64,000 bases of DNA from Thermococcus sp. M39 (GCF_012027325.1 NZ_SNUG01000002.1:389211-453210); one strand, 5' to 3'. Shown: positions 36,614 through 45,513, counted from the stretch's first letter. Program-made: numbers and translations. The notes: a model not told the origin generated them from the letters alone.

Positions 36614-37186
36614 ATGAAGCTTATAGTCAAAACTCCATGGGTTGAAGTGGAACTACCACAGCCCTCTGGTAGGATTCTCGATATAGGTGGCGGAGGGGAA
36701 GGTGTTATTGGAAGGACTGCAAGCGGTGAGATTTACATACTTGACATTTCGGAGAAAGAGCTCGAGGAAGCAAAGAGCAGAGGAGCCAAGGGGAAGTTCA
36801 TTAAAGGTGACGCGAAGAAAATGGGATTCCCAGACGAATACTTTGACACAGTAACCTCATTCTTCTCGCTTATGTACATGAGGAATTTGCGGGAAGCCTT
36901 TAGGGAGTGCTATCGTGTCCTTCGCAAAGGCGGAAAGATGCACATTTGGGATGCAGTAATTCCGAGATGTCTCCTTTACAATATCAATGTGATTGCCCGC
37001 TCAGAAAAAGAGGTTATAAATGCAAGGTATGCCGTTGTTTTCCCAGCTCCGCAAACATGTGAGCAGGTCGAGAGTTTAGCAAAGAGTATTGGGTTCAACG
37101 TTGTTAGAAAAGAAAAGCATGAGCACTGGTTTTACCTTGAGCTTATCAAACCTTCAACCATAACAAAAAAGAGGAACAGAAGTTAA
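36614..37186 (+). CDS. class I SAM-dependent methyltransferase
   Basis: 190 aa. [15 protein letters not shown] is the SAM-binding motif [19 protein letters not shown] is motif post-[14 protein letters not shown] and [14 protein letters not shown] complete the fold. The family resembles methyltransferase domain 11. The substrate is unknown. I place the start at 36614 (GTGAG just before); the upstream extension to 36545 lacks the family pattern. It is convergent with rplX and interrupts the usual rplX-pfdA order. Confidence 0.85.
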   Translation: MKLIVKTPWVEVELPQPSGRILDIGGGGEGVIGRTASGEIYILDISEKELEEAKSRGAKGKFIKGDAKKMGFPDEYFDTVTSFFSLMYMRNLREAFRECYRVLRKGGKMHIWDAVIPRCLLYNINVIARSEKEVINARYAVVFPAPQTCEQVESLAKSIGFNVVRKEKHEHWFYLELIKPSTITKKRNRS

Positions 37187-37419
37187 GCAAGCTCTAGGCT
37201 AAGTCTCCTAACTACGGGATCTTCGGCTTCCTCGGGGTTAATTTCCTCAATGCTCTCAATCAATATTTTTGTTCTCTTTACCCTGTGCTTGCTTCCAATT
37301 TCGGAATAGACGAGCTCAACAACGTCCTCTGGCTTTACAGCTCTGTATTCCTTTGTGAATTTTTGCTTTTTCCCTTCTCTTTCGAAAATGCCCTTAACGC
37401 GATAAACTTTAACCTCCAT
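37183..37419 (-). CDS. rplX: Large ribosomal subunit protein LX (L18Ae/L20e family)
   Basis: 78 aa. The [20 protein letters not shown] start and [21 protein letters not shown] are typical of archaeal LX, the short homologue of eukaryotic L18a. GGGGTGAG precedes the ATG. It lies 6 bp after eif6 and closes the rpl39e-rpl31e-eif6-rplX operon. Confidence 0.96.
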   Translation of the reverse strand: MEVKVYRVKGIFEREGKKQKFTKEYRAVKPEDVVELVYSEIGSKHRVKRTKILIESIEEINPEEAEDPVVRRLSLELA

Positions 37420-37425
37420 CCTGCC

Positions 37426-38112
37426 TCACCCCAAAAAGCCCAGTGCTTCTTCAATCTTAACAATTTCAGGACCGGTTGTGAGATGCCCGACGACAACTCC
37501 GAAGGAATTAGCCAACAGACAGGAACCAACGAATGGAACACCTTGATTTGCAGTGCCAAGATAAATGTCAACTTTGAACAAATCTCTCAGCCATTCGAGT
37601 TCTTCTTCAGTCGTCTCAGGGTGAACTAAGCCACCTTTGTTTGTAACGACGCCGACGCTTCCAACGGCGTGGAAATCAGCTATAACACCGCGCTCTACTT
37701 CTACTCCCAGGATGTCTTCAAGCTGCTTTGCTTCTTCTCTTGTGAACTTTGCGCTCACAAGAGCTGCTTTGTCATTAGCTAAAATCAAGTTGCCTAAAGC
37801 CGTCAGCTTGCTCAAAAAGGGCTCAACCCTAATATCAAGGCCATATTCCCTCAAAGCAGCATTGATTCTCTCAAGTTCAGTATCCCAAATGTAATAGGGG
37901 ACAACAATGGCGTTTGAGTTTCCAGCAGCAAAGATACCAACGATTCTAGACTTCATAATGCTTGTTTCAATAATTGGGACTTTTAGAACTTCCCTCAAAA
38001 CATTGAGCTTCTTTTCTTGAAGGCCCTCTCTAACCAAGAGAACTTTATCCGTAGCGACACCAAACACACCCAGATAGGGGGAATTTTCAAAGTCAAGTCT
38101 TTCTATGTGCAT
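37426..38112 (-). CDS. eif6: Translation initiation factor 6
   Basis: 228 aa. aIF6 binds the 50S subunit and blocks premature joining with 30S. The five-fold pentein repeats are visible, for example NPYLG-like SPYLGVFGVATD at the start and VGSVGVVTNKGGLVHPETTEEE. Length fits the family. GTGGTGGAAA precedes the ATG. It lies between rpl31e and rplX on the minus strand and is probably co-transcribed with ribosomal proteins. Confidence 0.97.
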   Translation of the reverse strand: MHIERLDFENSPYLGVFGVATDKVLLVREGLQEKKLNVLREVLKVPIIETSIMKSRIVGIFAAGNSNAIVVPYYIWDTELERINAALREYGLDIRVEPFLSKLTALGNLILANDKAALVSAKFTREEAKQLEDILGVEVERGVIADFHAVGSVGVVTNKGGLVHPETTEEELEWLRDLFKVDIYLGTANQGVPFVGSCLLANSFGVVVGHLTTGPEIVKIEEALGFLG

Positions 38113-38147
38113 TTTCCACCACTCACGAGAAATAAAAATTTAAGAAA

Positions 38148-38534
38148 TCAGCTCTCAGCCTCTTCTTTTGGCTGCGCTTCGGGTTTCTTTTCTTCTTCTT
38201 TCTTTTCCTCAGTCTTCTTTTCTTCCTTTACTGTCTTCTTTGCCTCTGGTGGAAGCTCAACATAGGCAACTCTGACCTTACCTTTTCCTTCAACCTCTTC
38301 CTCGACTACCTTAACTTTAACCCTGAGCTTGCTTGGAGGCTTCTCAATTCCTCTTTCCCAAATCTTTTCGTTAACTTCTGGAGCTATGATAACCTCTTCG
38401 GCTTTTGCATGTCTTGCAACAAACTCCTTAACGAACTTGACTGCCCTTGGTGCCCTCTTCCATCTTGGAACAATCTTCTTGATTTTCTTTATTGGAACTG
38501 TGAAAATAACCTCATCCCCGACCTTAATCGCCAT
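38148..38534 (-). CDS. rpl31e: Large ribosomal subunit protein L31e
   Basis: 128 aa. The first 90 residues match L31e, a protein near the exit tunnel: [29 protein letters not shown], then [18 protein letters not shown] tail of about 30 residues rich in Glu and Lys ([14 protein letters not shown]) is longer than in many archaeal homologues and likely disordered. AGGAGTGATG precedes the start. The gene lies 6 bp after rpl39e. Confidence 0.96.
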   Translation of the reverse strand: MAIKVGDEVIFTVPIKKIKKIVPRWKRAPRAVKFVKEFVARHAKAEEVIIAPEVNEKIWERGIEKPPSKLRVKVKVVEEEVEGKGKVRVAYVELPPEAKKTVKEEKKTEEKKEEEKKPEAQPKEEAES

Positions 38535-38540
38535 TTTTCA

Positions 38541-38696
38541 TCACTCCTTAAGCTTTGTTCTTCTCCAGTATCTCCTCTTCGGGTGAGTTATAACTCTTCT
38601 GTTTGTCTTCACGATAACCCACACAGGAACTCTCCTATTCTGCTTAGCAACCTTCGCCAAGCGAAGCTTCTTTGCAAGAGGCTTGTTCCTTGCCAT
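38541..38696 (-). CDS. rpl39e: Large ribosomal subunit protein L39e
   Basis: 51 aa, the family's exact length. It reads [20 protein letters not shown] followed by [15 protein letters not shown] and ends with [11 protein letters not shown]. It is highly basic and lines the peptide exit tunnel. The ATG is at 38694-38696 with GGGAGGGATAG upstream, and the TGA is at 38541-38543. It heads the rpl39e-rpl31e-eif6-rplX operon. A TATA-like TTTAAATA lies about 60 bp upstream (around 38755-38762). The gene is short and easily missed by length cut-offs. Confidence 0.96.
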   Translation of the reverse strand: MARNKPLAKKLRLAKVAKQNRRVPVWVIVKTNRRVITHPKRRYWRRTKLKE

Positions 38697-38798
38697 CTCT
38701 ATCCCTCCCAAAGTTATCGTAATAAGTCCTAACCAAGCTTGAAGCTTAAGCTTATTTAAATCTTCCCATTAATTCAGAGCTAACATTTCAGTTTCCTT

Positions 38799-39404
38799 TT
38801 ATAAATCTTGCTTCTTCCATCCCAGAACTCTCGACTGATAGTGCCTCTTCGGGAATATTGTCAACGGGTCTATTCCCTTAAGCCTCAGAAGGTGTCTCAA
38901 TTCAACTTCATAGTCACTCTTTTCCAGCTTTTCACTTTCTCTAATTTCAACAATGAAGAGTTTTTCTGTAAGCTCTCTTATTGTTTTGTAGCCTAACCCA
39001 AGTAGGGGTCTTATATATTGAACGTTAAACCTATCTTCAAGGCTCCTTGTCTTTCTCAAATCCAAAAAAGGAACTCTATCATCTCTTCTCGTGCCGTCGC
39101 TTATTCTCTCAACCTCCTCACGGCTTGCGATCTCTTCGAGAGCTGTTTCATGGATAAACTGGATTGCGTTGCTTGGATGTCCATCCCTAATGCACATCTC
39201 GGCAGCTTTTTCTAAAACTTTCCTATCCAAAAACACAACCTCATGGTTAAAGCCCAACCTATCGGCAGTTTCCTTTGCATATTTCCAATTATCAAGAAGA
39301 CCAAAGCTTATCGTGATTAATCTTACCTCATAACCTAATTTTTGCAGAATCCAGGCAGCCAATGAGGAATCTTTGCCCCCGCTGTAGAGGTGATAGACTT
39401 CCAT
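38799..39404 (-). CDS. PP-loop ATPase family protein
   Basis: 201 aa. YSGGKDSSLAAWIL (residues 7-20) is the PP-loop that binds ATP pyrophosphate in N-type ATP pyrophosphatases. The protein is short and has DGTRRDDRVPFLDLRKT later, like the archaeal COG1365 group. It probably adenylates a nucleic acid or metabolite, possibly in tRNA modification; the substrate is not known. It precedes the ribosomal operon on the same strand. Confidence 0.8.
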   Translation of the reverse strand: MEVYHLYSGGKDSSLAAWILQKLGYEVRLITISFGLLDNWKYAKETADRLGFNHEVVFLDRKVLEKAAEMCIRDGHPSNAIQFIHETALEEIASREEVERISDGTRRDDRVPFLDLRKTRSLEDRFNVQYIRPLLGLGYKTIRELTEKLFIVEIRESEKLEKSDYEVELRHLLRLKGIDPLTIFPKRHYQSRVLGWKKQDL

Positions 39405-39448
39405 TGTTTATCAAAGAAAAGCAAGCAGATAGAAGTTATTAACTTTTC

Positions 39449-40378
39449 CTATGGGACAATTATTTTGTATGCCTTAATAGTTTCATCTCTGAATTTTATG
39501 TAGACCATTCTACCTTCAATTTTCACGTTTTTGGGAGCTTTATCGAGCTTTTTGCATGCTATCTTAATCAGACGTCCGCTCGTAAAAACACACAGCCCAT
39601 TCTTCCAATCCCCTTCCTCATTCGCAAGAAAGTAAGCGACGGCAACATATTTATCGTTGGCATCAACCCAGAAGCCTGCACCAACGGCACTGCCACCAAT
39701 GCTTGCAACATGGGCTTTTCTAACCTCGCCTTTTTCGACAAGATATAATTTCCCATTGGTTCTAACCCATAAAAAATTAGTTTCGACATATGTTGCTACA
39801 AAATAAAACCTGTCGTCAATAATTTTGACGTTAGATATTCTGAACCCTTTTGGAATGTTAGGACAGAATTTAGTGGTAAAATTCCCAGCAGTTAAGTTCA
39901 TTATGTAGATGCAGGACTTAATGCTGTACTCAAAACTTCCATGCCTGACGAAAAAAAGAGTGCCGTTTTTGTAGTAGCTGGGCAAAATCACACCCACAAA
40001 CTTTCTCTCCCACACTTTGGTAAGGTTGTAGCTCAAAAACACCATTGAGGTGTCTCCAGCAGCATCCCCTGGGTAGTATGCATACAGCAAAATTCCATCC
40101 GGAAGACAGAGATAGGAGCCCTTAACGCCTTTGAGCGTGTAATTGGCCAATACAGTATTGTTTTTAAGAATGTAAAACGTAACATTATCCTCTCCAGACT
40201 TTGACTCAAAAAACCAAGATTTAATCTTAATTGTGAAAAGACAGTGGTTTGAAAGAGATGCACTTTCAGTGAAGCTAACGCTGGTAGGTTTATTTATCTC
40301 GATAATTATACCCTTAGAAAGAAAGTAAAAAGCCAAAAGTAAAAGACCAACAATAAAAATGGCTTTCCGCCTGCTCAT
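39449..40378 (-). CDS. membrane-anchored surface protein, beta-propeller-like
   Basis: 309 aa. An N-terminal hydrophobic anchor (residues 6-26) is followed by extracellular beta-rich sequence. Repeated aromatic strands (GILLYAYYPGDAAGDTSMVF, NGTLFFVRHGS, DRFYFVATYVETNFLWV, NGKLYLVEKGEV) look like propeller blades; several NxT/S sequons are present. Not a recognised family. GAGGGATAACG precedes the ATG. It lies 10 bp after the coiled-coil secreted gene, suggesting one operon, and resembles the anchored protein at 43809. Confidence 0.65.
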   Translation of the reverse strand: MSRRKAIFIVGLLLLAFYFLSKGIIIEINKPTSVSFTESASLSNHCLFTIKIKSWFFESKSGEDNVTFYILKNNTVLANYTLKGVKGSYLCLPDGILLYAYYPGDAAGDTSMVFLSYNLTKVWERKFVGVILPSYYKNGTLFFVRHGSFEYSIKSCIYIMNLTAGNFTTKFCPNIPKGFRISNVKIIDDRFYFVATYVETNFLWVRTNGKLYLVEKGEVRKAHVASIGGSAVGAGFWVDANDKYVAVAYFLANEEGDWKNGLCVFTSGRLIKIACKKLDKAPKNVKIEGRMVYIKFRDETIKAYKIIVP

Positions 40379-40388
40379 TCGTTATCCC

Positions 40389-41813
40389 TCATCCGAATTT
40401 TATTATCCAATCCCACCCATCTCTGACAACTACTGCAAAGTTCTGTGATTTTGACTCATCTGGAGCAAAACATCCATCACAATGCCGATTAGCCCATTTA
40501 CAAGTAAGACTACTGACATCACCACCACTACAGCATTCTAATACTCTTGCATAGATATAAAGCATGTACTCCTGATTTCTGTATGTTACATCTGGAGGTG
40601 AAAGAAGTTTTGGATGGTAGCTTGTGACCCAGCATCCATTCTTGTTGCATTCAAACTGCCAAATTATGTTGCTTTCTTGATATGATCCTTCTTTTGGATT
40701 ATATGCCATTCCATCATAAAATAGTTTAACTTGGATAGAGCCAAAGTCTTCAAACTGTGAACCTGGATGCAACTCAACAGCTTTATCCCAATATTTTTTC
40801 ACATCTGTACTTGTTGATGGGAACTCATAAGTACAGTACTCTCCCCAGTAATAGTCCATGTTTGGAGTTGGGCTTTCATAAATACCCACCCAAACTGCAA
40901 CTGGAGAAAAAACCTGGTAATATACCTTTTCTGGTGGATTTGTTCCTGTTTCGTTTATATCATAAACTCCTGGCAGTGTGTCCTTATATCCATAGCTTAA
41001 GTAGCATGTTATGCTTGAACATGAACTTCCTTCGTTTATTCCTCCGAAGTTGTATGCAAGCGGCTCTATTCCTATTGTTTTCATAATTGTTTGTTGTTTT
41101 CCAAGTTCTTTAAGTCTTTTAAGTGTTTGCAGTTTGTCCCTCTCCTCTAAGTAATCATAAATTCTGTCCCAGATTTCCTTCCTCTGCTGAATAAGCTTTA
41201 ACGCATCCTTAATTGTAGCATTGCCAGATTTTACATCTTTAAGAATCTCCCTAAGCTTCATATCAGTCTCAATATACTCATCAAAAGTCAACTCACCGGC
41301 TTGTCTATAATAGGCAATAAACCAGCCCAAGTCAACATCATTTCTGACAGGATGAACCTTCTCAATGTATTGCTTGACTAACGCATCCTCCCTAGGAAGC
41401 TTGTAATAAAGAACCTGAAGCCCATAAGGAGTCTTACGAGTATACTTTTTAACTAACTCCAAACTAAGCTTTTGACGCTCAAAGGCTTTCAAATCATGTT
41501 TTAGATTCTGGACTTTATCCTCGAGCTTAACAATCTTCTCGAGAGTTTCAACGCTCTTAGTCCTGTTGAGTTCAGCGTAAAGCTTTTGTAATTCTGCCTC
41601 CTTTTGGTTAATCACTTTAGTCAAGTTTTCAATTTTTGCATTCACTTCACTCAAAGCCTTGTCAATGTCAAAATCCTGACAAGAACAGCTTTCACACTTC
41701 TCAGTCTGCACTTGCAAATTCTTGATCTCTTGGAAGCTCTCTCGAGCAAAAACAAAACCAAAACTGCCAAAAACCAACAACACAATAATGCCCAAAACTA
41801 CCCACCTTTGCAT
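40389..41813 (-). CDS. secreted coiled-coil protein with cysteine-rich ends
   Basis: 474 aa from the ATG at 41813. Residues 1-23 are a signal peptide. CESCSC (40-45) precedes a coiled coil (about 50-125) with heptads. A helical segment follows (about 175-245), then a beta-rich C-terminal domain with further cysteines (SSCSSITC, ECNKNGCW, LECCSG, TCKWANRHCDGC). Not recognised. A run of eight G residues precedes CGGA and the ATG; a longer frame would extend into the low-G leader. This probably forms disulphide-linked surface structures. It precedes the anchored gene at 39449 in one operon. Confidence 0.68.
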   Translation of the reverse strand: MQRWVVLGIIVLLVFGSFGFVFARESFQEIKNLQVQTEKCESCSCQDFDIDKALSEVNAKIENLTKVINQKEAELQKLYAELNRTKSVETLEKIVKLEDKVQNLKHDLKAFERQKLSLELVKKYTRKTPYGLQVLYYKLPREDALVKQYIEKVHPVRNDVDLGWFIAYYRQAGELTFDEYIETDMKLREILKDVKSGNATIKDALKLIQQRKEIWDRIYDYLEERDKLQTLKRLKELGKQQTIMKTIGIEPLAYNFGGINEGSSCSSITCYLSYGYKDTLPGVYDINETGTNPPEKVYYQVFSPVAVWVGIYESPTPNMDYYWGEYCTYEFPSTSTDVKKYWDKAVELHPGSQFEDFGSIQVKLFYDGMAYNPKEGSYQESNIIWQFECNKNGCWVTSYHPKLLSPPDVTYRNQEYMLYIYARVLECCSGGDVSSLTCKWANRHCDGCFAPDESKSQNFAVVVRDGWDWIIKFG

Positions 41814-41883
41814 TCCGCCCCCCCCAAACAAGGTGATCATTAGTACCATAAGCAGAAGTACTATAAATACCTTTCCAATTACG

Positions 41884-41946
41884 AAACAAACAAAAAACAA
41901 ATTACAACCACCAACACCCAAACACAAAATTTCACAAAACAAAAAA
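41884..41946. other. G-free, A/C-rich tract upstream of the coiled-coil secreted gene
   Basis: 63 consecutive bases of the plus strand contain no G and few T, so the minus strand is a G/T-rich tract. It lies upstream of the promoter region of the 41813 gene, between that gene and yhbY. The strand asymmetry is unlike the neighbouring genes. It may be a spacer, a nucleosome or chromatin-protein site, or a scar of insertion. No coding function is supported. Confidence 0.4.
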
Positions 41947-42072
41947 GTAAAAACAAATTACCCAATCTCAATAGATATCACCAAAATTGAAAACTCACGG
42001 CAACCTTTAAAAGCCAAACCCTTATAAACTCTTTTGCCTCTTTGCGAGAGGTTGGAATTTGGGGTGAGAGAG

Positions 42073-42489
42073 ATGGAGAAACGCCTACCTGGAAAGGTGA
42101 GGAGAGCTATAAGAGCTAAATATTACGATATTCAGCCCAAAGCGTGGATTGGAAAGAAGGGGTTAGAGGAGAGTGTGATTAACGAAATCAACACTCAGCT
42201 CAAGAAAGACGGTATCCTCAAGGTAGAAATAAGGAAGGGAGCGCTTATTGCAACTGGAATGGACAGAAAGCAGATAGCTGAGAAGGTTGCTGAACTCACA
42301 GACAGCGAGCTGATTGAAGTGAGAGGCAAAAGATTTATATTATTCCGTCCAAGAGAGGGATGGGAAAAGTATTTAAGGAAGCTTAAGCTTAAGGAACTCT
42401 CAAAGGAGAAGCGGGAAGAGAAGCCCGTTAAAAAGGTCAAGCTCGATATTGCTCAATTTAGGAAGAAGTTCAAGAAAGGGAGGGGTTAA
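42073..42489 (+). CDS. YhbY/CRM-domain RNA-binding protein
   Basis: 138 aa. [27 protein letters not shown] with [19 protein letters not shown] covers the CRM fold (compact RNA-binding) seen in YhbY, which binds the large subunit. The basic tail ([19 protein letters not shown]) should add RNA affinity. GGGGTGAGAG precedes the ATG at 42073. Two bases separate it from rps19e, so the genes are co-translated. Confidence 0.92.
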   Translation: MEKRLPGKVRRAIRAKYYDIQPKAWIGKKGLEESVINEINTQLKKDGILKVEIRKGALIATGMDRKQIAEKVAELTDSELIEVRGKRFILFRPREGWEKYLRKLKLKELSKEKREEKPVKKVKLDIAQFRKKFKKGRG

Positions 42490-42491
42490 AG

Positions 42492-42944
42492 ATGGCGACA
42501 GTTTATGACGTTCCTGGTGATTTGCTCGTTGAGAGGGTTGCTCAAAAGTTGAAGGAGATACCTGAGATCAAGCCACCAGAGTGGGCTCCATTTGTCAAAA
42601 CAGGAAGACACAAGGAGAGGCTTCCAGAGCAGGAAGACTGGTGGTACTACAGAGTTGCTTCAGTTCTCAGAAAGGTTTACATTGATGGACCTGTTGGAAT
42701 CGAAAGACTTAGGACTTGGTATGGAGGAAGAAAGAACAGAGGTCATGCTCCAGAAAAATTCTATAAGGGAAGCGGAAGCATAATCAGAAAGGCTCTTCAG
42801 CAGTTAGAAGCAGCTGGATTCATTGAAAAGGTTCCAGGTAAGGGAAGGATCGTCACACCTAAGGGAAGAAGCTTCCTTGACAAAGCAGCAACAGAGCTTA
42901 AGAAAGAGCTTGAGGAAATTATTCCAGAGCTTAAGAAGTATTGA
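42492..42944 (+). CDS. rps19e: Small ribosomal subunit protein S19e
   Basis: 150 aa. [35 protein letters not shown] and the Arg-rich RRLRTWYGG-type region ([18 protein letters not shown]) are the S19e pattern. The C-terminal [19 protein letters not shown] is winged-helix-like. In most archaea the dsDNA-binding PDCD5 gene comes next; here it is 1.9 kb downstream behind two inserted minus-strand genes. Confidence 0.96.
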   Translation: MATVYDVPGDLLVERVAQKLKEIPEIKPPEWAPFVKTGRHKERLPEQEDWWYYRVASVLRKVYIDGPVGIERLRTWYGGRKNRGHAPEKFYKGSGSIIRKALQQLEAAGFIEKVPGKGRIVTPKGRSFLDKAATELKKELEEIIPELKKY

Positions 42945-42963
42945 TTCGCTTTTCTCCTTTTCT

Positions 42964-43722
42964 TCACAGCTTCAGAATTACTCCTATAAGCAAAAGGCTG
43001 ACAATTAACAGTACTATTTTTGGTAAATTGTTCAGCATCTGAGACTGGGTTACCCCAACATAATCAACGATTTTTCCTTCATCATTTAAGATTACAATTC
43101 CTAGAGATCCCCGCCACTTGCGGGCATAATTCTCGTCAAGTTTCTGAGGACCCCACCAATCGAGAACATAGTACTGACCTTTGTATTTAAAAACAAGAAC
43201 GGTATGACCAAAGATGGTGCTGGAAAGTGAAACATGTCCCAAGTATATATCCTTATAACCAAGAGCCTTCATTATCGCATAGTTAAAAACTGCGTAATCT
43301 CTACATACACCTGTTCTCTTCTCAAGGAATTCGTGAGGAAGAAGCGTACCTTCCTCCAGGCTCATGTACTTGTCATAGTCGTATTCGGTGTTATTCATAA
43401 GCCAGTAGTGAAGGTTCCAAGCTGTTTCCATTATGTCCCTACCTTTAACCCTCTCTGCGACGGGCATTATTCTCTGAATTTCATCCGGACCGATGTCGCA
43501 TTTTATTATTCCCGGACCCCACTGCTTCCAGTAAGGGAGAGAGCAGTCAAGGTATTTGCCATAAGTTTTGAGGTAATAATCTTTGTCAATGGTCGTTATA
43601 CCAGTAATTTCAAGATATTCTCCAATTCTCTGAGAAAGGGCACTAGTTTTGTAATCATAAACGAGTCCGAAGATTATTAGCATTATCAAGAATAGCTTAA
43701 CTATCACCTTAGCGATTCCCAT
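42964..43722 (-). CDS. membrane-anchored transglutaminase-like cysteine protein
   Basis: 252 aa. A hydrophobic N-terminus (residues 5-22) and a C-terminal membrane helix (about 232-251) bracket an extracellular domain. Cys140 in RTGVCRDYAVFNYAIMKALG, His173 in FGHTVLVF and Asp188 in YVLDWWGP form the transglutaminase/papain-like triad. So the enzyme is probably active, as a protease or crosslinker at the cell surface. GGGGG precedes the ATG. It is one of two genes inserted between rps19e and the PDCD5 gene. Confidence 0.83.
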   Translation of the reverse strand: MGIAKVIVKLFLIMLIIFGLVYDYKTSALSQRIGEYLEITGITTIDKDYYLKTYGKYLDCSLPYWKQWGPGIIKCDIGPDEIQRIMPVAERVKGRDIMETAWNLHYWLMNNTEYDYDKYMSLEEGTLLPHEFLEKRTGVCRDYAVFNYAIMKALGYKDIYLGHVSLSSTIFGHTVLVFKYKGQYYVLDWWGPQKLDENYARKWRGSLGIVILNDEGKIVDYVGVTQSQMLNNLPKIVLLIVSLLLIGVILKL

Positions 43723-43808
43723 GATTCCCCCGTTTTAGTTTTGTGCTGCTGAATGGATTAAAATCTTTCTCTGTTCTATGTTGTTCAATGCGAACTCTAC
43801 GTTGATTG

Positions 43809-44723
43809 TCAATCTTTCCGTCTGAGCATCCAGATTGCACTAACAACGGTAACTATAGCGGCGCCAATTAACAGTACAGTGTCGTTTTCGTTGGAAGCTC
43901 CAGTCTCACGACCGATTTCTGGTGAAGAGCCATTCCAGTTCATATTTTTAGTCTTAGGGATAGTGCATTTCATGATGTCCATTTTGATTTTAAACGGAAC
44001 CTTAGGTGCTTCGTATGGATGAAGCTTGGGTGTCTCGTTTGTGATCGTGAAGGTTACTCCATTGTAAAGGTAGTAAACCGTGGTGTTGGGCAGTATCAAG
44101 GTAACCTTAGCCCAGAGCCTTCCCTCTTCATCCAGTCCAAGGTTTACCCAAGCATAGGGTATGTTTCCGGCATTTTCCGGTGCTATTCTGTTCCGTGCAT
44201 CCCAGGCAAGACCCCATTTATTTTTAATTTTGAATGTTTTAACATCAAGCTGAAAAACTGAATCACTTGCATAATGAGGCCCTACTCCAGTTGAAGCAAC
44301 AAAGAAAATACTACCGTTGTATGGAACGAAATCCCTGGGGGCTTCAGCATACCAACTGAGGACAGGTTTCAGCTTAATGGGAAGGCTACCGTTGTAGATT
44401 CCCATATGCAAACTGTCATGGAAGTTGGAATATACAATAACCACATTTCCAACAGATACAACACCGAGGCTACCCATGAACTCCGTAAAGTCCTCGGGCC
44501 CTATTAGGGGATCCGTTATGTTTCGGGTCAGATCTATACAGGCACTTTCGTTGTATGCAAAAAGCCCGCCTCTCTTGACTATAAGCTGGTGACAGCTTTC
44601 ACACCATGCTGTTGAGTATGCACTCGCTGATGGCAACGAAAGTATGGAGAGCAGAAATACTATGATAAATCCTTCTAATACTTTCATCTTTTTTTGCAGA
44701 ATTACCATCTCAAACTTCTCCAT
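43809..44723 (-). CDS. anchored surface protein with CxxCH motif and C-terminal membrane helix
   Basis: 304 aa. An N-terminal signal (residues about 15-35) is followed by WCESCH (Cys41, Cys44, His45), which matches a c-type haem-binding motif but could instead bind metal or form a disulphide. The middle is beta-rich with propeller-like units (NGSIFFVASTGVGP, GLDEEGRLWAKVTLILP). A C-terminal helix with RRKD end (about 281-300) anchors it. The start at 44723 follows GGGGGTAAGA; ATG at 44735 is an alternative. A TATA-like TTTAAACA lies upstream. Confidence 0.65.
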   Translation of the reverse strand: MEKFEMVILQKKMKVLEGFIIVFLLSILSLPSASAYSTAWCESCHQLIVKRGGLFAYNESACIDLTRNITDPLIGPEDFTEFMGSLGVVSVGNVVIVYSNFHDSLHMGIYNGSLPIKLKPVLSWYAEAPRDFVPYNGSIFFVASTGVGPHYASDSVFQLDVKTFKIKNKWGLAWDARNRIAPENAGNIPYAWVNLGLDEEGRLWAKVTLILPNTTVYYLYNGVTFTITNETPKLHPYEAPKVPFKIKMDIMKCTIPKTKNMNWNGSSPEIGRETGASNENDTVLLIGAAIVTVVSAIWMLRRKD

Positions 44724-44819
44724 TCTTACCCCCATATGTAGTGTGTCCTCAAGTGTTTAAATCTTTCTGCAATAACTTTTTAACTATCTCACCATAAACC
44801 CTCTTGGCGAGGTGATAAA

Positions 44820-45158
44820 ATGGCTGAGGACATTGAAGAGATTAGAAAAAGAAAGCTCATGGAATTACAAAGAAGGCTTGCTGAGCAGCAAAAAGCCCAA
44901 GAGGAAGCTGCCAGACAGCAAGTAGAAGTTGAAGCACAGATACAGGCAATTCTTAGGAGGATACTAACTCCAGAGGCTAGAGAAAGGCTTGCTAGAGTTA
45001 AGCTTGTTAGACCAGAACTTGCTCAACAAGTTGAGCTTATATTAGTCCAGCTTTACCAAGCAGGACAAATTAGAGAAAAAATTGACGATGCAAAGCTCAA
45101 AAAGATTTTAGCTCAGATTGATGCGAGGACGAGGAGAGAATTTAGGATTAAGTGGTAG
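44820..45158 (+). CDS. DNA-binding protein, PDCD5 family
   Basis: 112 aa. EEIRKRKLMELQRRLAEQQ opens a helix, followed by VEAQIQAILRRILTPEARERLARVKLV and the C-terminal KLKKILAQIDARTRREFRIKW. These are PDCD5/TFAR19 family signatures; archaeal members bind dsDNA. GGCGAGGTGATAAA precedes the ATG. It normally sits right after rps19e. Confidence 0.95.
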   Translation: MAEDIEEIRKRKLMELQRRLAEQQKAQEEAARQQVEVEAQIQAILRRILTPEARERLARVKLVRPELAQQVELILVQLYQAGQIREKIDDAKLKKILAQIDARTRREFRIKW

Positions 45159-45240
45159 CGAGAGCTACATTGATCTACTCTGACATCCTTAAAATTTATA
45201 TACCTTTTGTGTGTAAACAGATAAGGCGAGTGAGAGGAGT

Positions 45241-45513
45241 ATGGAAATCAAGAGAGTCATAAAAGAGCTGGACTTGAAAGGTGAGGTCAGTTTAGAGACT
45301 TGGAAGCCCATCTCTGCCAAGAAAAATGGCGATGGGACAATTGATATCCTTTACCGCAACTTGCTACTGGGGGATAAACGAGATCCCGTGTTCCTCTGGG
45401 TTTATGTTAACGTAGTCGAAGATGAAGAAATTGATGTTAGGATTTTGGAAAGGATGACATTCAAAAAAGAAGACTTGATCTGGATAATGAAGTTCGTCTC
45501 AAAGTTTGGTTAA
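45241..45513 (+). CDS. small conserved hypothetical protein
   Basis: 90 aa. Not recognised. Alpha/beta content: IKRVIKELDLKGEVSLETW, TIDILYRNLLLG, FLWVYVNVVEDEE and a final helix EDLIWIMKFVSKFG. A good TATA element (AATTTATATA, about 45190-45200) and GAGAGGAGT lie upstream, so it is transcribed on its own. It is 51 bp before tfb. Confidence 0.65.
   Translation: MEIKRVIKELDLKGEVSLETWKPISAKKNGDGTIDILYRNLLLGDKRDPVFLWVYVNVVEDEEIDVRILERMTFKKEDLIWIMKFVSKFG

Noticed and set aside
41814-41942. N-terminal extension of the coiled-coil secreted protein
   Set aside because: The extension reads through the G run and promoter-like sequence and would place the signal peptide internally.
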